The translations under genes were made by a program, and so were the position numbers. The notes beneath the pieces are model-generated. The model saw nothing but the letters and a program-made list of their open reading frames with translations, did no database searches and was not told the DNA's origin. A stretch of DNA of 35,233 bases from an uncultured Solirubrobacterales bacterium (lineage in GTDB: Bacteria > Actinomycetota > Thermoleophilia > Solirubrobacterales > JACPNS01): NCBI GenBank assembly GCA_937128795.1, contig CAKZMQ010000002.1, positions 1 to 35,233 on the forward strand, in the 5' to 3' direction. Positions 1 to 6,747 of this stretch are shown piece after piece (position 1 is the first letter of the stretch; every line of letters starts with the position of its first letter).

Positions 1-165
1 GCCGCGTTGCGTGTAAACATCGAATCCCGACTTGACCCGCACACCAGCGATGTCGCGACCGGCGTATCCCGGCACGACCAACCGGTCAGTCTGCGTGTCG
101 ATGTAGGCGAGCGCGGGGCGTCCGTAGCGGTCCGTGATCTCTCGGGTTGTTGCTGGCCTGCTCAT
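1..165 (-). CDS. Partial hypothetical phage protein (N-terminal part)
   Basis: The first 55 codons of a minus-strand gene that runs off the left edge. It starts with ATG at 165, overlapping the stop of the ribbon-helix-helix gene as ATGA (162-165), so the two are probably translationally coupled. The visible protein begins MSRPATTREITDRYGRP and contains a short strand-rich stretch (LAYIDTQTDRLVVPGYAGRD). No family is recognised. The fragment ends exactly on a codon boundary at position 1, in frame with the partial gene at 34952-35233 if the window is circular; the joined protein would be about 148 residues. Confidence 0.6.
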   Translation of the reverse strand, partial: MSRPATTREITDRYGRPALAYIDTQTDRLVVPGYAGRDIAGVRVKSGFDVYTQRG

Positions 166-350
166 GCTGCTTGCTCCCCTTCGGCTGCGTCGGCGATCAG
201 TCCTCGGCGAAAGAAGTGACGGACAACCTGCGCCCGACTCCACTCGCGCTCGGCTGCGATCTGATCGACCTGCGCCGCTTCGTCCGCCTGCAATGTGACG
301 CCGATGAACTGCGTCTTTGGCTGGGCGACGGTTGATTTCGTATCGGTCAT
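162..350 (-). CDS. Ribbon-helix-helix (CopG/Arc-like) DNA-binding protein
   Basis: A 62-residue protein. A polar N-terminus (residues 1-12) leads into a short strand (TQFIGVTLQADE) and two helices (AAQVDQIAAEREW and SRAQVVRHFFRRGL), the pattern of ribbon-helix-helix dimers that bind operators through a beta ribbon. The start at 350 lies 6 bases after a TATAGT box, so the mRNA is probably leaderless; no Shine-Dalgarno is visible. It diverges from the HTH gene at 457 across 106 bases, suggesting that the two regulate one another or a shared switch. It heads a leftward operon through ATGA coupling to the next gene. The fold assignment is from sequence pattern; the regulatory role is inferred. 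Confidence 0.75.
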   Translation of the reverse strand: MTDTKSTVAQPKTQFIGVTLQADEAAQVDQIAAEREWSRAQVVRHFFRRGLIADAAEGEQAA

Positions 351-356
351 ATTTTC

Positions 357-385
357 ACTATACAGGATTCACGGACGGAATACAA
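357..385 (-). promoter_or_regulatory. Minus-strand promoter for the RHH gene, apparently leaderless
   Basis: Read on the minus strand: -35 TTGTAT (380-385), a 17-base spacer, and -10 TATAGT (357-362). Six bases (GAAAAT) then separate the -10 box from the ATG at 350, so transcription should start at or next to the start codon. On a circular map this would drive RHH, the split gene, the MazG-like gene and the small early genes. Confidence 0.6.
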
Positions 386-421
386 GTAGTTTTTCCATCT
401 AGGTGTTTTGCCCTGCATTTC

Positions 422-450
422 TTGACATTCTCAAAATGTGTGCATACGCT
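422..450 (+). promoter_or_regulatory. Plus-strand promoter for the HTH regulator, apparently leaderless
   Basis: A perfect -35 TTGACA (422-427), a 17-base spacer, and a TANNNT-type -10 TACGCT (445-450). The ATG of the HTH gene is at 457, six bases after the -10 box, so the transcript should begin at the start codon. It faces away from the RHH promoter, as in a phage immunity switch. Confidence 0.6.
425..439. promoter_or_regulatory. Inverted repeat, candidate operator
   Basis: ACATT-N5-AATGT, a perfect 5-base inverted repeat. It overlaps the end of the -35 box and fills the start of the spacer of the plus-strand promoter, which is where a repressor dimer would block RNA polymerase. The binding protein is unknown; the HTH protein itself or the RHH protein are the obvious candidates. 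Confidence 0.4.
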
Positions 451-456
451 TGCGCC

Positions 457-822
457 ATGTCGCCCGTGGACGAAATGCGTGAAGCCCTTGCCGTCGTTTG
501 CCGACAGGCGCGTGACGACGGTGGCTATTCGAGAACTGAGGTCGCGGCAAAGATCAAGCGCGGCGAGCAATCGGTGTCGCGGTTCGAGCAGGGCGCGGGC
601 AAATGGAATCCGCAGACCGGCGCGATGGTCGCGGCCTACGCTGAGTTGACCGGCGTCCCGGCATGGGAGCTATGGCAAATGGCTATTGATCGCTGGAAGG
701 CTTCACAAGATGAAGCCCAACCCCCGGCGGGTCAGACCCATCCCCCGGATCGAATGCCATCAGGTCGATCGACAGGCGCACGAAGTAATCGCGCCACTCG
801 TCGCCAGGGGGCAGGGTCGTGA
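457..822 (+). CDS. XRE-family helix-turn-helix regulator, candidate repressor
   Basis: A 121-residue protein. Residues about 5-70 form an HTH_3/XRE-like domain (VCRQARDDGGYSRTEVAAKI, then GEQSVSRFEQG as recognition helix and turn), followed by a helical stretch (AAYAELTGVPAWELW). The ATG at 457 is chosen over the upstream in-frame ATG at 403 because it sits at the predicted transcription start behind TTGACA-N17-TACGCT. The last 30 or so residues are rich in P, R and S and lie antisense to the minus-strand gene at 683-886, so they look like unselected tail sequence. Position beside divergent promoters makes it the best immunity-repressor candidate; this is inference. Confidence 0.75.
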   Translation: MSPVDEMREALAVVCRQARDDGGYSRTEVAAKIKRGEQSVSRFEQGAGKWNPQTGAMVAAYAELTGVPAWELWQMAIDRWKASQDEAQPPAGQTHPPDRMPSGRSTGARSNRATRRQGAGS

Positions 823-886
823 TTCGATACCGCACTGTTGCAAGTACGTCCTCAATAGCCTCCTGCTGTTGCGAAGTGAGTGGCAC
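683..886 (-). CDS. Hypothetical small phage protein
   Basis: A 67-residue protein with the start taken as GTG at 886, because GGGGA lies about six bases upstream; an in-frame TTG at 916 would add ten residues. The sequence looks genuinely coding (QQQEAIEDVLATVRYRIT, then DEWRDYFVRLSIDLMAFDP), probably helix followed by mixed structure. No family is recognised. Its last 140 bases overlap the 3' end of the HTH gene in tail-to-tail orientation, and the two frames are not in codon register. It could be an antagonist of the neighbouring regulator, but nothing shows this. Confidence 0.55.
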   Translation of the reverse strand: MPLTSQQQEAIEDVLATVRYRITTLPPGDEWRDYFVRLSIDLMAFDPGDGSDPPGVGLHLVKPSSDQ

Positions 887-974
887 GCATTTTCCCCATG
901 CTCCAAAGCGGGGCAAACTTTGGCTCGTTGGCCAGTTGTATCACGAGGTCGATCCGATGGCAGAAATGTTCGGC

Positions 975-980
975 TAGGTT
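975..980 (+). promoter_or_regulatory. -10 box for the metalloprotease gene (leaderless)
   Basis: TAGGTT, a TANNNT-type -10 element, ends six bases before the ATG at 987, the same spacing as at the RHH and HTH genes. No convincing -35 is visible at 17-18 bases upstream. A private promoter would suit a lysogeny-expressed cargo gene. Confidence 0.35.
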
Positions 981-986
981 GACGTT

Positions 987-1601
987 ATGAAAGTGTGTCT
1001 GCAAAGTGTTTTGGTTTTGGTGGTGTTGGCGCTGCCATCGTCGGCCGGAGCGGTCGAGCTAGTCAACCCGGACGGCTCGCGCGCGGAGCCGTATCAGACA
1101 TGGGCCAATCGATCTGAGTCGCGTCGTATCCCGATGCCTTCTGGAAGACTTACAATCGTCAACACTGACGACGCCTGCTCGCTCAACGTCTCAGGTTGCG
1201 CAATCGTGGATACCAGAACGATTGAGATAGATTGCGGCGGCGAATGGGACTACACCTGCCGCCACACGTTCTTTCACGAACTCGGACATATGTTCGACGA
1301 CTTCCACATGAACGACTACGGGCGAGCAACATTCCTGCGTCGTTTGAGATGGAGCCATGCAGCACGTTGGAGCGTCGATGAGTCGTTCGTCTTGGCAGGA
1401 TCGCCGTCAGAAAACTTCGCGGACTTCTATGCAGACATCGCGGTGTTTCGGAAGTGGAGACGCTACGACAGCGCCGTGATCCTCGATCGAGCGGGCGGGC
1501 CATATAGCCGCTCAAACAAGATGAACCGGCGACAGTTCAATCAGACGTACCGGCTGATTCGCTGGGCGGCAAAAGAAAACCCGCCAGCGAATCAACGCTG
1601 A
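987..1601 (+). CDS. Secreted HExxH zinc metalloprotease-like protein
   Basis: A 204-residue protein. Residues 1-22 are a Sec signal peptide (hydrophobic LVLVVLALPSSAGA with an Ala-x-Ala-like cleavage site near 22). The mature part has the zinc-protease signature HELGH (97-101) followed by ENFADFYAD (142-150), which resembles the downstream helix carrying the third ligand in gluzincin-type proteases. Four cysteines (64, 71, 83, 91) could form disulfides outside the cell. It is monocistronic on the plus strand, between the end of the late operon and the regulatory genes, with its own -10 box, which is a typical place for lysogenic-conversion cargo. Substrate is unknown: a host cell-wall or secreted protein is possible. 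Confidence 0.75.
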   Translation: MKVCLQSVLVLVVLALPSSAGAVELVNPDGSRAEPYQTWANRSESRRIPMPSGRLTIVNTDDACSLNVSGCAIVDTRTIEIDCGGEWDYTCRHTFFHELGHMFDDFHMNDYGRATFLRRLRWSHAARWSVDESFVLAGSPSENFADFYADIAVFRKWRRYDSAVILDRAGGPYSRSNKMNRRQFNQTYRLIRWAAKENPPANQR

Positions 1602-1607
1602 CGGGTT
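1571..1607 (-). terminator. Rho-independent terminator of the leftward late operon
   Basis: A 12-pair stem with one mismatch (left arm 1578-1589, loop AATCAA 1590-1595, right arm 1596-1607). On the minus strand it is followed by TTTTCTTTT (down to 1571), so it terminates transcription arriving from the amidase gene, 20 bases upstream. The stem lies over the 3' end and stop codon of the convergent metalloprotease gene. Confidence 0.85.
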
Positions 1608-1626
1608 AGCTTCTCAAACTCGACGC

Positions 1627-2631
1627 TCATACGCAAGGTGCGCCGCGATTGATGAGCAGCGTCTTCAACGATCGAGCCCTTGACCGGCGCTGCGGAGTCG
1701 TGCGGCCGTCGCGAACCTGAGCGCGGGTGATTCGCAGCGACCGGCACCACTTGGCGATCTTGCGCGCGTCGTTGGCGCTGGACGTCCTGACCTTCGCGGC
1801 CGTTTTGATGATCTTCGGGATCTGGCCTCGGTACGGGTTGATGTCACTGTGATTGCCCCCGCACTTGCCTAGCTGTACGTGGTCGACGATGCCAGAGCGG
1901 GTGACGGTGCAGTTGGAGTTGTTGACTGCGCCGCGCCGGATCGGGATGCCCCATCGTTTTGCCATGCCCGCGACTAGGCGACTGACCTTGGCGTGACCGC
2001 CGGACCTCAAGAGGTAACCCTGTGATTGCGTTGCGGTGATCTCGATTGAGAGCGAGAGGCGGTTGTATGCGGCCTGGGTCCAAGCGTTGTCGACCTCGCG
2101 CACGACGTAGTTGCAATGGCCATCGCCTGAGACGATGTAGTGGCTTGAGACGCGAGCCGCCGGATTGGCGAACCACGCAGTGTTGGCGTTGACACCGGAC
2201 TGCCCTCGATCGGGCGAAACCGTGATGTGCAGAACGATCAGCCGCGGCTTGACTCGACCTCGGGACGAGTAGTTCGTCCGTATGAAGCGCGAGTTGCAAC
2301 CGGGCGTCTGCGGTGCGGCGTCAGGCGTCGTCAGTGGCAACTGATCTCGCTCGGCGAAGGCTTCGCGCTGGGCTTCGCCCTCGATGAGCTTCTCGAGCGG
2401 AATCCCCTCGGGCCGCTCGTTGGCAGCGCCGTCGTGGTGGCGATCTTCCTCAAGAGCTTCGACGGCCGGCTCCGGTGCTGTCACCGTGGTCGGGCCGGAT
2501 GGGCCTTTGACCTTGACGGTTATCGTGGTGGAGCCGTCCTCGCCGGTGAAGACGTTGACGGTGATTCCAAGGGCAGCCAGGGCGACCAGGGCGATCGTCA
2601 GCCATACCCTGAGGGTCGTGGGGTGCTTCAT
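1627..2631 (-). CDS. N-acetylmuramoyl-L-alanine amidase endolysin with N-terminal membrane anchor
   Basis: A 334-residue protein that cleaves the amide bond between muramic acid and the stem peptide. Residues 8-28 are a hydrophobic, Ala-rich segment (WLTIALVALAALGITVNVF), either a signal anchor or a SAR-type sequence. A linker to about residue 110 follows, then an Amidase_2/PGRP-like domain: IVLHIT with H135, VSSHYIVSGDG (162-171), LSIEITA (193-199), VDHVQL with H251, and NHSDINPY (260-267). H135, H251 and D263 fit the zinc ligands. The C-terminus (from about 280) is basic and may bind the wall. It is the last gene of the late operon, after the holin-like gene and before the terminator. Confidence 0.85.
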   Translation of the reverse strand: MKHPTTLRVWLTIALVALAALGITVNVFTGEDGSTTITVKVKGPSGPTTVTAPEPAVEALEEDRHHDGAANERPEGIPLEKLIEGEAQREAFAERDQLPLTTPDAAPQTPGCNSRFIRTNYSSRGRVKPRLIVLHITVSPDRGQSGVNANTAWFANPAARVSSHYIVSGDGHCNYVVREVDNAWTQAAYNRLSLSIEITATQSQGYLLRSGGHAKVSRLVAGMAKRWGIPIRRGAVNNSNCTVTRSGIVDHVQLGKCGGNHSDINPYRGQIPKIIKTAAKVRTSSANDARKIAKWCRSLRITRAQVRDGRTTPQRRSRARSLKTLLINRGAPCV

Positions 2632-2663
2632 GTGTGCCTCCGCGCCATCGGCGCAGGTAGGGG

Positions 2664-3074
2664 TTAGAGGAATCGTTCGATCACGACGCCGACGGTTCCG
2701 GCGGCAATCGCGATCAGAACCCCGCCCCAGAATGGACGCTCAGCGAGCTTGTCCATCAGGCGCGGGAAAGATGTAAGGAGCTTCCACTTGCGCTCAAGCT
2801 TGGCGATCCGTACGCCCTGCGCGCGAGAGGTTTTTTCGTTCTTGGTCGTGCGGCCGTTGGCGACCCTGACCTGTTCGACCAGCTGGCCTACCTGCGATTC
2901 AATCCCGGCCATGCGCTCGGAGCCTGTGGCAAGTTGCTCGCTCTGCGAATTGATCTCGCCGCGCATTCCAGTTACTTCGCCGACCAGCACTTCCATCGCG
3001 CCAGCCACCTTGCCGACCTCTTGCGCGAGCATGATCAGTGAGTCGTTTCCGTTGTTGAACGATCCGGCTTCCAT
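2664..3074 (-). CDS. Holin-like protein, coiled coil plus one C-terminal membrane segment
   Basis: A 136-residue protein. Residues about 15-100 are heptad-like and polar (EVGKVAGAMEVLVGEVTGM and GIESQVGQLVEQVRVANGR), predicting a coiled coil. A single hydrophobic segment, FWGGVLIAIAAGTVGVVI, sits near residues 115-132, with ERFL as a short tail. This architecture is common in small phage lysis proteins encoded beside the endolysin; it lies 32 bases before the amidase and 2 bases after the preceding tail gene. Holin is inferred from topology and position, not from a recognised family. Confidence 0.6.
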   Translation of the reverse strand: MEAGSFNNGNDSLIMLAQEVGKVAGAMEVLVGEVTGMRGEINSQSEQLATGSERMAGIESQVGQLVEQVRVANGRTTKNEKTSRAQGVRIAKLERKWKLLTSFPRLMDKLAERPFWGGVLIAIAAGTVGVVIERFL

Positions 3075-3076
3075 GA

Positions 3077-4636
3077 TCAGCCCGCCAATCCAGCCACGCG
3101 CGCGGCCAACGCCTCGAACTTCCGACTCTCGTTGTCGATCGCCACTGTCGATTCCTCCGTGTCTGCGTTGTACGAAACTGATTTCATGCGTCCGTCGCGT
3201 CGGATGCCTCCGGTGTCGGGGTCGATGCGGTTCTCAAAGCCGAGTAGTTCCTCGGTTTCGGTCAGCATGTCGAAGGCATGCGCCGGCGCTCCGGTGAGGA
3301 TTTCGCGCACGTCGCCCCAACCTTGAACAATCTGCTCGCCTTTGAACGGCGCGTAAATGTGGTTGGCCAAGTAGGTGTCTGCAAGCCGCTCGCCGAGTGC
3401 AGTCGTCATCGTCGACTGGACCGGTACGGATACCCGTTTGTCAAAGCCCTGTCGCTCGGGCAGAGTCGTGAAGCCCGCGCCAACGTCGGTCGCGTCGCGC
3501 TCGACCTCAATCGGTTCGTTCGTCGAACTTTGGCCTTCGGCCACCACGCCGGAGACCAGCGACTCTCCGCTGATCGTGCCATCTTTGAACGCTTGCTGCG
3601 TCCATGCGCCGACCGCATACCGGGGTGCCGTTGCCTTGAGCTTGGCGACAATCCTGCCTTCGACGTCCACCTGCAGTTTGCAGTCGTGAAACGCGTGGCC
3701 CAGCCCGATCAACTCGCGCGGGGTTTTGCGTTCTTTGGGTGCCAGTTCCGGAATGCCGAAACTGAAAGTCTCGATCTCTGTGTCTGAGCCTGAAATCAGG
3801 TCGGTTCCCGCGTCGCGCACGTCCTTGACCAGCATGTCAAGGGTGAAGACCGAGTCGTCGCCGGATTCGTAAGACGTCTCCGCGAAGATCTTTGCTTGCG
3901 TGACCCGGAAGTATTTGTCTGCCGCACCCGCCGAGCTCGGGTTAGCGAGAATGATGATGTAGCGATGGCCGGCGACCGTGGCGCGGTAAGTTCCCGACCC
4001 CGCTCCCGCATTCGGATCGCGGATTAGACCGACGTTTGTCCACGCGCCGGCGATCGTATTGGTGACTTGTAAATAAATGCCGCCGGTCGTACCAAATCCG
4101 CTTGTTTCCCAATCGAGCACCACGCGCTTTGCCTGGGCGCCGGGACCAAGGTCAAGGTATGCGGCGATCGTCGTCGCGCCCGCACTGCCCGGACGCAAAA
4201 CGATCGCACCTTCACCGACTTCGACCGTCCCATCGGTCTTGTATACGGCCAGGTCCGCCGCAAGATTCGACCGCCAGTCTTTCCAGTCAGTCAGCTTCCG
4301 CTGCACATAGAACCTACGAATCAGATCGTCGTCAAGCTCGTACTGCCGCCCCTTGCACTGAACATGCAGCGTGCCTTCGTCGTGATCGCCGTCCACCCTA
4401 TCGATGCGACCTGCCCAGCCCTTGCGGCCGTGTCGCCAGACCTCGATCTGGTTGAAGGGCATCAGGTCCGGCCATTGCTGAGACGGGTCGCGTTTGAGCA
4501 TGAAGCTCGCGGTGTCCGACCCCCACTCGTTTGAAGTACAGGTCAGCGCTTCGGGCACGACGCCTGCGGCCTGAGCCGTGCCGATCTGCTCCCACACGCC
4601 GCCGAGGGTTTTTACGATGACGATTTCGCCGGCCAT
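3077..4636 (-). CDS. Tail-tip hub protein, siphovirus Gp37-like
   Basis: A 519-residue protein starting at ATG 4636, which overlaps the preceding stop by one base (TGATG); the longer in-frame opening lacks protein-like sequence. Residues about 10-100 resemble the hub domain of ReqiPepy6 Gp37-like tail proteins (PFNQIEVWRHGRKGWAGRI). A beta-sandwich-like insertion (about 140-260) suggests a carbohydrate-binding module, and the C-terminal half (GERLADTYLANH and after) returns to hub-like sequence. Position after the tape measure and one other tail protein, before the lysis genes, agrees with a baseplate or tail-tip role. Family assignment is by pattern and context. Confidence 0.65.
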   Translation of the reverse strand: MAGEIVIVKTLGGVWEQIGTAQAAGVVPEALTCTSNEWGSDTASFMLKRDPSQQWPDLMPFNQIEVWRHGRKGWAGRIDRVDGDHDEGTLHVQCKGRQYELDDDLIRRFYVQRKLTDWKDWRSNLAADLAVYKTDGTVEVGEGAIVLRPGSAGATTIAAYLDLGPGAQAKRVVLDWETSGFGTTGGIYLQVTNTIAGAWTNVGLIRDPNAGAGSGTYRATVAGHRYIIILANPSSAGAADKYFRVTQAKIFAETSYESGDDSVFTLDMLVKDVRDAGTDLISGSDTEIETFSFGIPELAPKERKTPRELIGLGHAFHDCKLQVDVEGRIVAKLKATAPRYAVGAWTQQAFKDGTISGESLVSGVVAEGQSSTNEPIEVERDATDVGAGFTTLPERQGFDKRVSVPVQSTMTTALGERLADTYLANHIYAPFKGEQIVQGWGDVREILTGAPAHAFDMLTETEELLGFENRIDPDTGGIRRDGRMKSVSYNADTEESTVAIDNESRKFEALAARVAGLAG

Positions 4637-6747
4637 CAGTTGGGGCGTTGGTAGTGCCAGCGGGGGATCACACCGAGGCTGATCGAGTAGTTGTAGCCGT
4701 GCGAATCGGTGCCGACGTAATCCCTTGGATCGTCGGGGACTTGCGTTCCCAATTTGGTCAGGATCAGCAGGTCGTCGCATGGCGCAACCTCGATCTGTTC
4801 GCCGCCGAGTCCCGTATCCGCGACCCCGCCGTGCGCCCAGCTCTCTGAAACCACTCCCGATAAGTTCGGCTTGAACGTTCGGCGAACCTCGCTGTCATCG
4901 CGAACCATCATCGGGTAACGCTCGTCGTATGGCTTTCCAGTCGGCGAGAGCGCTCTGCGTTGCGCTGGAACGGTGTAGAAGTAGTCCAAGCCCCAGAGCC
5001 CACTCGAACCTGCCCCGACCGGACCTTCGATTTTTAGGATTTGGTCGTCAGCGCCACTGCCTCCAAGACCAATCTCCGTACGCGGGACTCTGATGGTTCC
5101 AAGTCGAACCAATCGCCACGAAATACCGCTGAGCGGCACGGGCAAGACTTTGCCCGAATTTCCGTACTCGGCAGTGAATATCTCTGGCGACCAGTCGTCG
5201 AGTGATTTGCGCACTGAAACAATCAAGCGTGGCGAAACGAGCGTCGGTGCTAGCCGCGCACGCGCCCAAATCTCAAGCGTGCAAAATCCGGGCGCATCAA
5301 TGTCGTCGGGTAATTCGGCGACGTTCAGAGTCTTCGTAAGGCTGTAAGTGCTGGCACTGGATGCGTCTGACACGCGGGCGTATGACGAGCCGCTTGCACT
5401 GCCTTCGGTGCCGTCCACGCTCCACCCCGTTAGCGTGGCATCTTCGGCTTCAGTGAACTCGATTCCAGAAGGAAAGCCGGAACGATCCTCACTCCACGCA
5501 AACATCCCAAACGGGCTACCTCCGCTTTCTCCTTTGATGCCGAACGTCGGGGATACTAACGCCGGACCGTCGCCGGGGATTCTGCCGTCGGCGATGGTGA
5601 CGCTGTAGATCGGACTACCGATGTTGCGGTAAGAGAACGGACGCACCCAGAGATCGGTGACGGTCGCGCTTGATTCCTGCGGAACCCATGACAAGCCGCT
5701 GGCGCCAAGTACGCCGCCGCCGAACGCCGCAAGGCCCGCGGCGCTTGGCTCGTAGTACGTGCTGTCGTCACCGTTTGCGCCGATCGGCGTGAAGTCGCCG
5801 CTCGATTCGTCTCGGTAAAGTGCGTAGACCTCTATCGGTGTTCCCGAGCTTGGACTAAATAGACGAATCCAACCGCGCACCTGAAATGCCTGGCCGGTCG
5901 TCAGTCGCGTCGAAAGGTCGCTGGAAGATTTGTTGGTGCGCGTTCCGTCAATTACCTCGTCTATGCGAATACGCGAGGCAGTGCCGTTGTCGTCTATATA
6001 CGCCTCAAGATAGGTGTCAGGCGCAGTCCGCTTCAGGATCACGCCAGCCTTGAAGCCGGAAAGCGTCGTGCCGACCGTGCCCGCGATCGTGACCTCCTGA
6101 TCGCCGTATAGGTAGCCACGATCTATATGGATCAGCCGTCGCTCTTCAGTCATATTGTCCAAGGGGTAGAGGATCCCCGTGGCAGTGTTGATCGCCGTGT
6201 CGGCTGGGATTCCGGCGTCGAACGTGTACTCAGACAGCGTGTCCGTCGCGAAGTTGTCCGTAACGTCCATCGGCGCACCACAAGCGAGCGGTGCCACTGG
6301 CCAGGACACGTCAGTAACCATCGACCCCGCGCCCTGCGCCTGCGCCCAGTTGTAGTTCGGCTGGAACTGCGCAGGTGCCCGTACTTCGTAGTAGGACGGG
6401 TAGGTCGCGCCGTCTGCTTTGTGTTCGATGTAGTGCTGGCCGGGAACGCGCTCAAGTTCACCGATCAGCCTTGAGATTCGATCGAGCAGGGCGTCGGGCG
6501 TCGGTCCAGATGTGAGGATTTGGAACTTGTAGGTGCCGTTGGCCAGAGACTCGCCGGCGTAGCGCTCGCCGCCGTAGCGTGACCCGGATTTAACCATTCG
6601 CTGATTGCGCTCGCCGCGCTCGAAGGCCAGCGTGTCGCGAACGAATCCCATGCTCGTGATCGAGTAATCGAGCGAGCTTTGTACGTGCAAAAGCTCTTCG
6701 ATCTGCCCGCCTGCGGTGAACCGCACGATGCGTACTGAATCTGCCAT
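4636..6747 (-). CDS. Large minor tail protein with beta-sandwich domains
   Basis: A 703-residue protein directly after the tape measure (its ATG abuts the tape-measure stop). The N-terminal 130 residues (MADSVRIVRFTAGGQIEELL, then ERGERNQRMVKSGSRYGGE) look like a distal-tail-type domain that ends the tube. The middle (about 160-370) is rich in strands and resembles a concanavalin/LamG-like fold (TVGTTLSGFKAGVILKRT), and a second jelly-roll-like segment follows (about 420-590). These domains commonly bind surface glycans. The C-terminus is conserved-looking (SLGVIPRWHYQRPN). Together with the next gene it probably forms the tail tip and host-recognition device. Domain names are inferred from sequence pattern only. 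Confidence 0.65.
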   Translation of the reverse strand: MADSVRIVRFTAGGQIEELLHVQSSLDYSITSMGFVRDTLAFERGERNQRMVKSGSRYGGERYAGESLANGTYKFQILTSGPTPDALLDRISRLIGELERVPGQHYIEHKADGATYPSYYEVRAPAQFQPNYNWAQAQGAGSMVTDVSWPVAPLACGAPMDVTDNFATDTLSEYTFDAGIPADTAINTATGILYPLDNMTEERRLIHIDRGYLYGDQEVTIAGTVGTTLSGFKAGVILKRTAPDTYLEAYIDDNGTASRIRIDEVIDGTRTNKSSSDLSTRLTTGQAFQVRGWIRLFSPSSGTPIEVYALYRDESSGDFTPIGANGDDSTYYEPSAAGLAAFGGGVLGASGLSWVPQESSATVTDLWVRPFSYRNIGSPIYSVTIADGRIPGDGPALVSPTFGIKGESGGSPFGMFAWSEDRSGFPSGIEFTEAEDATLTGWSVDGTEGSASGSSYARVSDASSASTYSLTKTLNVAELPDDIDAPGFCTLEIWARARLAPTLVSPRLIVSVRKSLDDWSPEIFTAEYGNSGKVLPVPLSGISWRLVRLGTIRVPRTEIGLGGSGADDQILKIEGPVGAGSSGLWGLDYFYTVPAQRRALSPTGKPYDERYPMMVRDDSEVRRTFKPNLSGVVSESWAHGGVADTGLGGEQIEVAPCDDLLILTKLGTQVPDDPRDYVGTDSHGYNYSISLGVIPRWHYQRPN

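Noticed and set aside
4637..4780. Extended start of the tail-tip hub gene at 4780
   Set aside because: The extra 48 residues are basic shadow sequence of the upstream tail gene; ATG 4636 gives TGATG coupling.
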